Below are positions 1 to 5,842 of a stretch of DNA of 30,739 nt, piece by piece (the stretch's first letter is position 1; the number at the start of each line of letters is the position of its first letter). The notes under the pieces are model-generated. The model ran no database searches. It was not told where the DNA came from and saw only the letters and a program-made list of their open reading frames with translations. Source of the DNA: a virus; IMG/VR virus record IMGVR_UViG_3300025652_000322, positions 1 through 30,739 of that record; one strand, given 5' to 3'. The position numbers and the translations under genes are program-made.

Positions 1-2
1 GC

Positions 3-119
3 GTAAAATCTGGTCGCAAAACTGTGAGACTCACATCTTCACAGGTAGCAATAGCTAAAAAATTAGGTGTGCCACTAGAAGAGTATGCAAAACAAATAAA
101 ACTCACGGAAGGAGCATAA
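3..119 (+). CDS. C-terminal end of a scaffold-like capsid assembly protein (partial)
   Basis: The reading frame is open from the left edge of the window to TAA at 117-119, giving 38 residues that include TSSQVAIAKKLGVPLEEYAK. Similar 'TxxQVxIAKKLGxPLEEYAK' tails occur at the C-terminus of phage proteins encoded just upstream of capsid genes, often annotated as scaffold or capsid assembly proteins. That assignment is from memory of the family and is moderate at best. The start lies outside the window. The Shine-Dalgarno sequence of the next gene (GGAAGGAG, about 107-114) is embedded in its last codons, so the two are likely co-translated. Confidence 0.6.
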   Translation, partial: VKSGRKTVRLTSSQVAIAKKLGVPLEEYAKQIKLTEGA

Positions 120-123
120 GCAT

Positions 124-585
124 ATGAAAAAAGACGAAACACAAAAAGTAACTTCTCGTGCGAGCCAAACTCGGTCAAAAACTGAAAGACCAAAAGAGTG
201 GGCTCCTCCATCTTCTCTAGATGCACCGACTGCGCCGGATGGATTCCGACACAGATGGATACGGGCAGAGAGTTTAGGATTTCAAGATTCTAAAAATATC
301 TCTGGAAGATTAAGATCTGGATATGAATTAGTGAGAGCTGATGAATACAAAGATTCTGATTATCCTGTAATCACTGATGGTAAATACGCAGGCGTGATTG
401 GAGTAGGTGGCCTTGTACTCGCAAGGGTGCCCGAAGAAATCGCGAAGGCAAGAACTGAATACTTTAAGCGTCAAGCTCAAGGTCAAGACGAAGCTGTAGA
501 AAACGATTTAATGAGGGAAGAGCATAAGAGTATGCCCATCAATGTTGATAGGCAGTCTCGCACAACCTTCGGTGGCAAAAAGTAA
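124..585 (+). CDS. Conserved phage protein upstream of the capsid gene
   Basis: A 153-residue, hydrophilic, charged protein. The N-terminal 30 residues are basic and look disordered (many K, R, T, S). A conserved core follows with RPKEWAPPSSLDAP, then GFRHRWIRAE, SGRLRSGYELVRADEY and KYAGVIGVGGLVLARVPEE. The C-terminus includes ENDLMREEHKSMPI and ends FGGKK. I recognise this pattern as a family found next to scaffold and capsid genes in many marine and enteric podovirus-like phages. Its biochemical function is not known to me; a virion or capsid-assembly role is inferred from position. There is no signal peptide or membrane segment. The start is supported by a strong GGAAGGAG ribosome-binding site and only 4 nt separate it from the previous stop. 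Confidence 0.85.
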   Translation: MKKDETQKVTSRASQTRSKTERPKEWAPPSSLDAPTAPDGFRHRWIRAESLGFQDSKNISGRLRSGYELVRADEYKDSDYPVITDGKYAGVIGVGGLVLARVPEEIAKARTEYFKRQAQGQDEAVENDLMREEHKSMPINVDRQSRTTFGGKK

Positions 586-615
586 TTTTACTTAAACCAA
601 CGAATTAAATTAACC

Positions 616-642
616 GAACTGGAGGCCCTTAGGGGCAGGTTC
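616..642 (+). other. RNA hairpin in the leader of the decoration-protein gene
   Basis: The 73-nt gap before the next gene can fold: GCCC (625-628) pairs with GGGC (633-636) around a TTAG loop, and GAAC (616-619) pairs with GTTC (639-642) outside it with a small bulge. It lies just upstream of the AAGGAG ribosome-binding site (645-650). There is no T-tract after it, so a transcript-stability or translation element is likelier than a terminator. Confidence 0.4.
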
Positions 643-658
643 ATAAGGAGATAAGACT

Positions 659-1267
659 ATGGCTAATAGACAAACAGCAGGATATGGTTTTAGATCGGCT
701 GGTACTTTAGGTAATACACCTGCGGTACAAGGTTTATCTAAATACTTTATCGATGCCGCTGTAGACATTGATTTGTTTTACGGCAGCGCAGTACAAGTTA
801 CAGCAGGTTATGTTGTAACAGCTGAAGATGCAGCTACGGCTGAATCAATTGGTGTCTTATATGGTATCTTTTATGAGGATGCGTCGACGTTGAAACCAAC
901 GTTCAACAATCATTATAATGGTGCTATTACACCAGCAACAGCAAAAGACGGCGGTGATATCGTAGCTTTTGTTAATGACTACCCTTGGCAAATCTTCCAC
1001 GTAGCAAGTGATGCAGCAGTAGGAGCAAATATTCCTGCAGCGCACGCAGTTTACTTAGATACTTTCGATGTAAACTCAGCAGCTGGAAGCACAACTACAG
1101 GTATGTCATCTAACACACTAGATATCGGCGACTCACACGCAACAAATAACACTTGGAGACTATTAAGAGGTGTTGAAGACCCTGAGAATGGGGACTTAAC
1201 GGCAGCATTTTGTAATGTTGAAGTTGTTCAAAACTTGAACCAATACATTGATAGTTCTGGGTCATAA
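659..1267 (+). CDS. Putative capsid decoration or head structural protein
   Basis: A 202-residue protein of low charge, rich in A, T, G, V and D, with alternating hydrophobic strands typical of a beta-rich virion protein. It begins MANRQTAGYGFRSAGTLGN, an N-terminal style (MAN...GFR) shared by many phage head or decoration proteins encoded just before the major capsid gene. No signal peptide, membrane helix or catalytic motif is visible. It has a good ribosome-binding site (AAGGAG, 645-650) and is separated from the capsid gene by only 18 nt, which supports co-expression with the capsid at high level. Decoration or head-stabilising function is inferred from position and composition; a minor capsid role is equally possible. 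Confidence 0.75.
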   Translation: MANRQTAGYGFRSAGTLGNTPAVQGLSKYFIDAAVDIDLFYGSAVQVTAGYVVTAEDAATAESIGVLYGIFYEDASTLKPTFNNHYNGAITPATAKDGGDIVAFVNDYPWQIFHVASDAAVGANIPAAHAVYLDTFDVNSAAGSTTTGMSSNTLDIGDSHATNNTWRLLRGVEDPENGDLTAAFCNVEVVQNLNQYIDSSGS

Positions 1268-1285
1268 GGAATAGGAGAATAAATT

Positions 1286-2200
1286 ATGGCAATATCACGA
1301 CATCAACTCGTAAAAGAGTTAGAGCCAGGATTGAATGCACTATTCGGCCTGGAATACAAAAGGTATGATAATCAGCACGCTGAGATTTATACTAACGAAT
1401 CATCTGACAGAGCTTTTGAAGAAGAAGTAATGTTAAGTGGTTTCGGAAACGCAAGTGTAAAGAGTGAAGGTTCTGGAGTAGCATTTGATAATGCACAAGA
1501 ATCTTTCTCTGCTAGATACACTCATGAAACAGTTGCTTTAGCATTTGCTATCACTGAAGAAGCTATCGAAGACAATCTTTACGATAGAATTTCTTCTAGA
1601 TACACAAAAGCTCTAGCAAGATCTATGAGTAACACTAAACAAGTAAAAGCAGCAGCACCTTTAAATAACGGTCTACCAAGTGTAGATGGTTTTGATTCAG
1701 GTGATGGTGTTTCTTTGTTTAATACTTCTCACACAACTGTGAGCGGTACTAGCGTTAAAAACACACTTACAACACAAGCAGACTTAAACGAAACTTCATT
1801 AGAGCAAGCGATGATTGACATTGCTGGTATGACTGATGAAAGAGGTTTAAGAATTGCAGCTAAAGCAGTCAAAATGATTGTTCCATCTGCAAACCAATTC
1901 CAAGCTGAAAGACTTATGAAGTCTCAAGGTAGAGTTGGAACTGCTGATAATGATATCAATGCATTAGGATCAATGGGAATGATTCCTCAAGGTTACAGAG
2001 TGAATAATTTCTTAACTGATACTGATTCGTTTTACATTATCACTGATGTACCAAATGGTATGAAAATGTTCACTAGAGCACCATTGACAACTGCAATGGA
2101 AGGTGACTTTGATACTGGTAACGTTAGATACAAAGCTAGAGAAAGATACTCATTTGGAGTTTCTGACTTTAGAGGTATCTTCGGCGTTGAAGGTGCGTAA
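1286..2200 (+). CDS. Major capsid protein, Mu gpT-like (HK97 fold)
   Basis: A 304-residue protein matching the Mu-like major head subunit family (gpT type) in length and motif order. It starts with LEPGLNALFGLEYKRY and the acidic E-loop-like stretch DRAFEEEVMLSGFG. It continues with SFSARYTHETVALAFAITEE, EEAIEDNLYDRISSRYTKAL, and the mid-domain FNTSHTTVSG. The C-terminal half carries LNETSLEQAMIDIAGMTDER, LIVP-like KMIVPSANQFQAERLMKS, ADNDINALGSMGMIPQGY and KARERYSFGVSDFRG. It would form the icosahedral shell. A GGAG-type ribosome-binding site precedes the ATG, and a strong hairpin follows the stop codon. No separate protease domain is visible. This is the most secure functional call in the capsid module. 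Confidence 0.93.
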   Translation: MAISRHQLVKELEPGLNALFGLEYKRYDNQHAEIYTNESSDRAFEEEVMLSGFGNASVKSEGSGVAFDNAQESFSARYTHETVALAFAITEEAIEDNLYDRISSRYTKALARSMSNTKQVKAAAPLNNGLPSVDGFDSGDGVSLFNTSHTTVSGTSVKNTLTTQADLNETSLEQAMIDIAGMTDERGLRIAAKAVKMIVPSANQFQAERLMKSQGRVGTADNDINALGSMGMIPQGYRVNNFLTDTDSFYIITDVPNGMKMFTRAPLTTAMEGDFDTGNVRYKARERYSFGVSDFRGIFGVEGA

Positions 2201-2214
2201 TCAATAAAACTTTT

Positions 2215-2239
2215 TGTGGCCGGACATAGTTCGGCCACA
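2215..2239 (+). terminator. Strong hairpin after the major capsid gene
   Basis: Positions 2215-2225 pair with 2229-2239 (TGTGGCCGGAC against GTTCGGCCACA, one G-U pair, ATA loop), an 11-bp stem that is GC-rich against an AT-rich background. The T-run (2211-2215) lies before the stem rather than after it, so it is not a canonical Rho-independent terminator on either strand. It may be a 3' stability element for the abundant capsid mRNA or a partial terminator. Confidence 0.6.
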
Positions 2240-2263
2240 TTCAATAACTAATACGGTGAGAAC

Positions 2264-2521
2264 ATGAAAAAATTCCTAGTAAACATTTGGGCGTACGATC
2301 ACTATGCAAAATTTGAAGTTTTGTCAGAAGATAACGCTACTGCTCTTGAACAATCAATCCTTGACAAGTTGGGAGAAAAGAGTATAAATTGGGAATATCT
2401 TGGTATATCTTATGATAACCGAGTAAACAGAATAACCTATGAGGAGGTTATAAATGATACAAGACCTATACAAACAAAAAAGGTCCTTGGAGTTGAAGTG
2501 GGAACAGGAGCATCTGTCTAA
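2264..2521 (+). CDS. Small conserved hypothetical protein
   Basis: An 85-residue protein starting MKKFLVNIWAYDHYAKFEVL. The pattern of a short beta-strand, an alpha-helix (ATALEQSILDKLG) and a second strand resembles small alpha/beta phage proteins seen next to capsid genes. I do not recognise a function. The last 22 codons overlap the start of the next gene in a different frame. The preceding ribosome-binding sequence (GGTGAG) is weak. Translation coupling with the downstream gene is likely because that gene's GAGGAGG site lies within this coding sequence. Confidence 0.65.
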   Translation: MKKFLVNIWAYDHYAKFEVLSEDNATALEQSILDKLGEKSINWEYLGISYDNRVNRITYEEVINDTRPIQTKKVLGVEVGTGASV

Positions 2522-2663
2522 TGGTAGATACACTCTTGAAATGGTTCGGATCGATGACAAAGTCAAAGAAGTTATCACTGAAATCAAGCTTGAAGAAGCT
2601 AAAATTGCACATAGACAAAATACTGTTGAAGGTGCGGCTCCACAAGTTTCTGTAGCTACTTAA
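2454..2663 (+). CDS. Small coiled-coil-like protein
   Basis: A 69-residue, highly charged helical protein (MIQDLYKQKRSLELKWEQEH, then RIDDKVKEVITEIKLEEAKI) with heptad-like spacing of hydrophobic residues, suggesting a short coiled coil. It has one of the best ribosome-binding sites in the window (GAGGAGG, 2441-2447, 6 nt before the ATG). It overlaps the upstream gene by 68 nt in another frame. Function unknown; its position between the capsid protein and other head proteins suggests an assembly or minor virion role. Confidence 0.7.
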   Translation: MIQDLYKQKRSLELKWEQEHLSNGRYTLEMVRIDDKVKEVITEIKLEEAKIAHRQNTVEGAAPQVSVAT

Positions 2664-2706
2664 TCAAAAGCTACATTGCTGAAATGCATAAATACCTTAG
2701 GATCTC

Positions 2707-2735
2707 TTGCACTCTACTAAAAAATAACATATAAT
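2707..2735 (+). promoter_or_regulatory. Candidate sigma70-type promoter
   Basis: A perfect TATAAT (2730-2735) lies 17 nt after TTGCAC (2707-2712), which keeps only the TTG of the -35 consensus. The predicted start near 2742 would give an 85-nt leader containing the 2761-2806 hairpin and the AGGAGG site of the next gene. It is in the 164-nt gap 2664-2827, the longest non-coding stretch in the window. The region is AT-rich, so a chance TATAAT is possible. Confidence 0.45.
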
Positions 2736-2760
2736 TTTAACACTATACAAAAATAAAAAC

Positions 2761-2806
2761 TTAAATGTAGACGCGTATAGTCGACATCCCTAGGGACTAC
2801 ATTTAA
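2761..2806 (+). promoter_or_regulatory. Inverted repeat in the leader of gene 2828-3334
   Basis: TTAAATGTAG (2761-2770) and CTACATTTAA (2797-2806) are perfect 10-nt inverted arms. The enclosed 26 nt holds three short palindromes: ACGCGT (2771-2776), GTCGAC (2780-2785) and CCCTAGGG (2788-2795). An alternative stem pairs TAGTC (2778-2782) with GACTA (2795-2799). The AGGAGG ribosome-binding site follows at 2814-2819. It could be an RNA stem-loop that insulates or controls the next gene, or an operator. Confidence 0.5.
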
Positions 2807-2827
2807 AATATCTAGGAGGATATTAAT

Positions 2828-3334
2828 ATGGCAAATACAACTTTTTCAGGTCCGGTACGATCTGAAAGCACACTTAAAACTGTTAGTAAAAATGCTACTA
2901 CAGGAGCAATTACTGAAGTTATCACTATGGGTGATGCACCAGTTGCATTAGGAGATGAAGACAAAACTCTTGATAACGCAACACACAGTGGAAGAACTCT
3001 TGTAGTTCCTGCACTTGCAGCTAACAGAACAATTACATTACCGGCACCAGTTGCTGGTGCGCACTTTAAATTTATTTATGGTGGCGCCGCGGAAGAAGCA
3101 GAAAATTTAATTATAATAACACCAGGAAATACTAATTTCTTTATTGGTGGAGTTATTCATTTAGATTCAAATGCTGATAACGTATCTGTTTATTCTGATG
3201 GAAACTCTAACTCAAAACTAACTCTTACAGATTTTGGTTTATTTGAAATAAATATATTAGCTAAAGATTCTACTAACTACTATATTTGGGGTCAAGCAGA
3301 AGGCGCAGACGTGCCTGCATTTGCAGATCAATAA
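2828..3334 (+). CDS. Beta-rich structural protein (MANTTFSGPVRSE family)
   Basis: A 168-residue protein beginning MANTTFSGPVRSESTLKTVS. That N-terminus is shared by virion proteins of marine phages and cyanophages. The middle carries hydrophobic strands (RTLVVPALAANRTITLPAP, HFKFIYGG, NLIIITPG) and the C-terminus reads YYIWGQAEGADVPAFADQ. The pattern suggests a beta-sandwich head or tail surface protein. No catalytic motif or membrane segment. The start is fixed by AGGAGG eight nt upstream. It is the first gene after the promoter and hairpin at 2707-2806 and ends just before a UUCG hairpin, so it may be an abundant, separately controlled virion component. Confidence 0.8.
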   Translation: MANTTFSGPVRSESTLKTVSKNATTGAITEVITMGDAPVALGDEDKTLDNATHSGRTLVVPALAANRTITLPAPVAGAHFKFIYGGAAEEAENLIIITPGNTNFFIGGVIHLDSNADNVSVYSDGNSNSKLTLTDFGLFEINILAKDSTNYYIWGQAEGADVPAFADQ

Positions 3335-3345
3335 CATATAATTAT

Positions 3346-3365
3346 GATGGGGCTTCGGCCCCATC
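3346..3365 (+). terminator. UUCG tetraloop hairpin, terminator-like
   Basis: GATGGGGC (3346-3353) pairs perfectly with GCCCCATC (3358-3365) around TTCG, the extra-stable cUUCGg tetraloop. It follows the stop codon by 11 nt. The bases after the stem (TAGTAATCTT) are not a clean T-tract, so termination may be partial and mRNA 3'-end protection is an alternative. Confidence 0.65.
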
Positions 3366-3390
3366 TAGTAATCTTAATTAAGGAGGGATT

Positions 3391-3810
3391 ATGGCAGACA
3401 CAGTAACAGGACCAACTATCATGCAAGAAAATGATGTTAGAGTGGTTATTAAATATGTAAACCAATCAGACGGATCAGGTGGAACAACAGTATTTGGAGA
3501 TGTATCAGCAATGGCGAACAATGCAGATGGTGCTTCTTGCTTACACTTAGTTTTACAAAGAGTTTGGTATTCATCACAAGGTGGAGACGGTGGAGATTCT
3601 TACGTTCGTATGGATGAAGAAGACGATGACGGCGACATACCTATTATTGGTTTAACAGGATCTGGTTATTGGGACTTTAGAGAATTTGGTGGGTTAAAAA
3701 CTGACAAATCAAACAACACTAACCAAAGTGATGTTAACCTTGTAGTTCCTAGCACAGCAGATGCTGGTAACATGTATACGGTAATAGCAGAATTTAAAAA
3801 ATTATATTAG
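3391..3810 (+). CDS. Conserved virion structural protein
   Basis: A 139-residue protein beginning MADTVTGPTIMQENDVRVVI. The order is a beta strand (RVVIKYVNQSDGSGG), a central VSAMANNADGASCLHLVLQR, RVWYSS, an acidic loop (MDEEDDDGD) and a C-terminal YTVIAEFKKLY. This is a recurrent marine-phage structural family; I recall homologues with the same beginning, the same 'NxSDGTG' loop and an ExxKxY ending. The exact position in the virion is unknown to me. The ribosome-binding site AGGAGGG (3381-3387) is strong. No membrane or enzymatic motif. Confidence 0.8.
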   Translation: MADTVTGPTIMQENDVRVVIKYVNQSDGSGGTTVFGDVSAMANNADGASCLHLVLQRVWYSSQGGDGGDSYVRMDEEDDDGDIPIIGLTGSGYWDFREFGGLKTDKSNNTNQSDVNLVVPSTADAGNMYTVIAEFKKLY

Positions 3811-3821
3811 GAAGGTAGCAG

Positions 3822-4574
3822 ATGGCTAATACTACTTCCGGAACAGTAACGTTCGACAAAACATTCGCTGTTGATGAAATTATTGAAGAAGCATACGAAA
3901 GACTTGGCATACAAGTTAGTTCAGGTTATCAATTAAAAACAGCAAGACGATCTCTTAATATTTTATTTCAAGAATGGGGTAATAGAGGTATTCACTATTG
4001 GGAAGTAGGTGAAGCTAATATAGATATAATTGAAGGACAAGCTGAATATACTTTTTACAGAGCAAGTGGTGATGGAACAAGTTCTGTAACAAATCCAGCT
4101 GGTATTTATGGTGTTGCAGATGTTCTTGAAGCAACTTTAAGATCTAATAGAACCCAAACAACACAAACAGATTCTTCTTTAACAAAAATTTCTAGAGCAA
4201 CTTATTCTGCATTATCAAGTAAGTTATCTAAAGGAACACCAGCACAATTTTTTGTTCAAAGATTCGTGGACAAAACTACAATAACAGTTTACCCAACAGC
4301 AGATTCTTCTAATGCATCTAAAGACATACATTTTTATTATTTAAAAAGAATACAAGACGTAGATTCAACATACACAGATGCAACAGATCTTCCATACAGA
4401 TTCGTACCTTGTATGGTTTCAGGACTTGCTTTTTATTTAAGTCAAAAAGTAAATCCGCAGTTAACACAAACAATGAAGTTATTATACGAAGATGAATTAG
4501 CCAGAGCACTATCTGAAGATGGTTCTGCTGCTAGTACATACATAACTCCTAAAAACTATTACCCGAATATATAA
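3822..4574 (+). CDS. Head-tail adaptor (short-tail connector) protein
   Basis: A 250-residue protein. The N-terminal helices (FAVDEIIEEAYERLGI, QLKTARRSLNILFQEWGNRG) followed by HYWEVGEANIDI, a beta region with KISRATYSALSSKLSKGTPA and QFFVQRFVDKTTITVYPTAD, then HFYYLKRIQDV and LPYRFVPCMVSGLAFYLSQK match in order the adaptor proteins that sit below the portal in short-tailed phages (P22 gp4-type families). I rely on recalled family pattern, not a search. The gene ends in a TAATG junction with the next one, implying coupled translation with the other neck proteins. No membrane segment. Confidence 0.75.
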   Translation: MANTTSGTVTFDKTFAVDEIIEEAYERLGIQVSSGYQLKTARRSLNILFQEWGNRGIHYWEVGEANIDIIEGQAEYTFYRASGDGTSSVTNPAGIYGVADVLEATLRSNRTQTTQTDSSLTKISRATYSALSSKLSKGTPAQFFVQRFVDKTTITVYPTADSSNASKDIHFYYLKRIQDVDSTYTDATDLPYRFVPCMVSGLAFYLSQKVNPQLTQTMKLLYEDELARALSEDGSAASTYITPKNYYPNI

Positions 4575-5128
4575 TGGCAACAGGAAAATACGCAAAAGCA
4601 ATATCAGATAGATCAGGATTTGAATTTCCATATAACGAAATGGTTAGAGAATGGAATGGTTCACTTGTGCACAAATCAGAATTTGAACCTAAACATCCAC
4701 AATTAGAATTAGGCACACATGCTGCAGATCAAGAAGGTTTAATGAATGCAAGACCGGATAGAACAGAAAATTCTGTTGCAGTAATATTAAAACCAAATCC
4801 TTTTGAAACTATTGCAGCTTCATCAGGTATTATAAATGTATCAGAACCATCACACGGTAGATCAACAGGCGATACTGTAAGATTTAGAGGATCACCCTCT
4901 ACTGCAGGCACATTTGCAAACCCTGCATCATTCGATGGTATAACAGGATCAAACGTTGCAAAAGCTGCAGGATATTCTATTACCGTTGGTAAAAGAGATT
5001 CAAGTGGAAATATCACTAACACAACAGACTTCTATCACTTTACTGTAGACACAGATACTGCTACAAGTGGTAGTACATCAGGAGGAGGAGAGAATTGCTC
5101 GGCAGGTCCAGCAACTCTTAGCGCATAA
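4574..5128 (+). CDS. Conserved structural protein with FCCH-like beta domain
   Basis: A 184-residue protein. The N-terminal 70 residues carry AISDRSGFEFPYNEMVREWN, then HKSEFEPKHPQLEL and NARPDRTENS, a pattern conserved in marine phage neck or tail proteins. The remainder (SEPSHGRSTGDTVRFRGSP ... ITVGKRDSSGN ... FYHFTVDTDTATSG) resembles the small beta repeat 'aHG.s.GD.V......F' used as an inserted or C-terminal decoration in many virion proteins. The C-terminus is Gly/Ser rich with one Cys. It is joined to both neighbours by 1-nt overlaps (TAATG), so it is most likely part of the head-tail connector set. Biochemical role unknown. Confidence 0.75.
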   Translation: MATGKYAKAISDRSGFEFPYNEMVREWNGSLVHKSEFEPKHPQLELGTHAADQEGLMNARPDRTENSVAVILKPNPFETIAASSGIINVSEPSHGRSTGDTVRFRGSPSTAGTFANPASFDGITGSNVAKAAGYSITVGKRDSSGNITNTTDFYHFTVDTDTATSGSTSGGGENCSAGPATLSA

Positions 5129-5832
5129 TGTCAGGAATTAGTTATTCAGATTTAAGAACACAAATTAGAAACTACACAGAAGTTTCTAGCACCGTGTTAT
5201 CAGATTCAATTATAGAAAATATTGTGCTTAACGCAGAATATAGAATTTTTAGAGATGTACCTCTTGATGCATATAGAACATCAACAACAGGTAATTTAGT
5301 TACTAACCAAGATTTTGTAAATGTTCCAGCAGGAGCATTAGTTGTTAGAGGTGTACAGGTTTATGATTCAACATCAGTTACTACAGGATCAAACGTTTGG
5401 TTAGAAAAAAAAGATTTATCTTATTTAGAAGAATACGTATCAGCTAATACTTCTACAGGAAAACCTAAGTATTATGCAATGAAAGGTGGAGCAACAGGTA
5501 ATACTAGTTCTACTTCAGGTGCTATTTTATTAGCTCCTGTACCAGATTCAACATATGAATACCAAATTCATTACAATCGTATTCCAGATAAATTAGAAGC
5601 AAGTAGTAATGAAACTAGTTATATAAGTTTGAATTTTCCAAATGGTCTGTTATATTGTTGTCTAGCAGAAGCTTTTGGTTTTTTAAAAGGACCAATGGAC
5701 ATGCTACAGTTATACGAATCAAAGTATAAAGCTGAGATTCAGTTGTTTGCTGCAGAACAAATTGGAAGACGAAGAAGGGATGATTATACGGACGGTACTG
5801 TAAGAATACCAATTCAGTCACCACCACAATAG
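5128..5832 (+). CDS. Adaptor or neck protein (tail tubular A-like role)
   Basis: A 234-residue protein. It opens SYSDLRTQIRNYTEVSSTVL with an N-terminal helical segment including ENIVLNAEYRIFRDVPLDA. A beta middle follows (LVTNQDFVNVPAGALVVRGV, WLEKKDLSYLEEYV, TGKPKYYAMKGG, AILLAPVPDSTYEYQIHYNR) and a C-terminal helical segment (GLLYCCLAEAFGFLKGPMDM, LYESKYKAEIQL). This arrangement is the hallmark of a phage adaptor family placed between portal and tail nozzle in short- and long-tailed phages. The C-terminal tail RRRRDDYTDGTVRIPIQSPP is basic then extended and may dock on the portal or DNA. Stop/start overlap with the upstream gene; 10 nt to the fibre gene. Confidence 0.75.
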   Translation: MSGISYSDLRTQIRNYTEVSSTVLSDSIIENIVLNAEYRIFRDVPLDAYRTSTTGNLVTNQDFVNVPAGALVVRGVQVYDSTSVTTGSNVWLEKKDLSYLEEYVSANTSTGKPKYYAMKGGATGNTSSTSGAILLAPVPDSTYEYQIHYNRIPDKLEASSNETSYISLNFPNGLLYCCLAEAFGFLKGPMDMLQLYESKYKAEIQLFAAEQIGRRRRDDYTDGTVRIPIQSPPQ

Positions 5833-5842
5833 GAATTAAATT

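Noticed and set aside
3337-3342. TATAAT after gene 2828-3334 as a promoter
   Set aside because: No -35-like hexamer at suitable spacing, and the start would fall at the UUCG hairpin.
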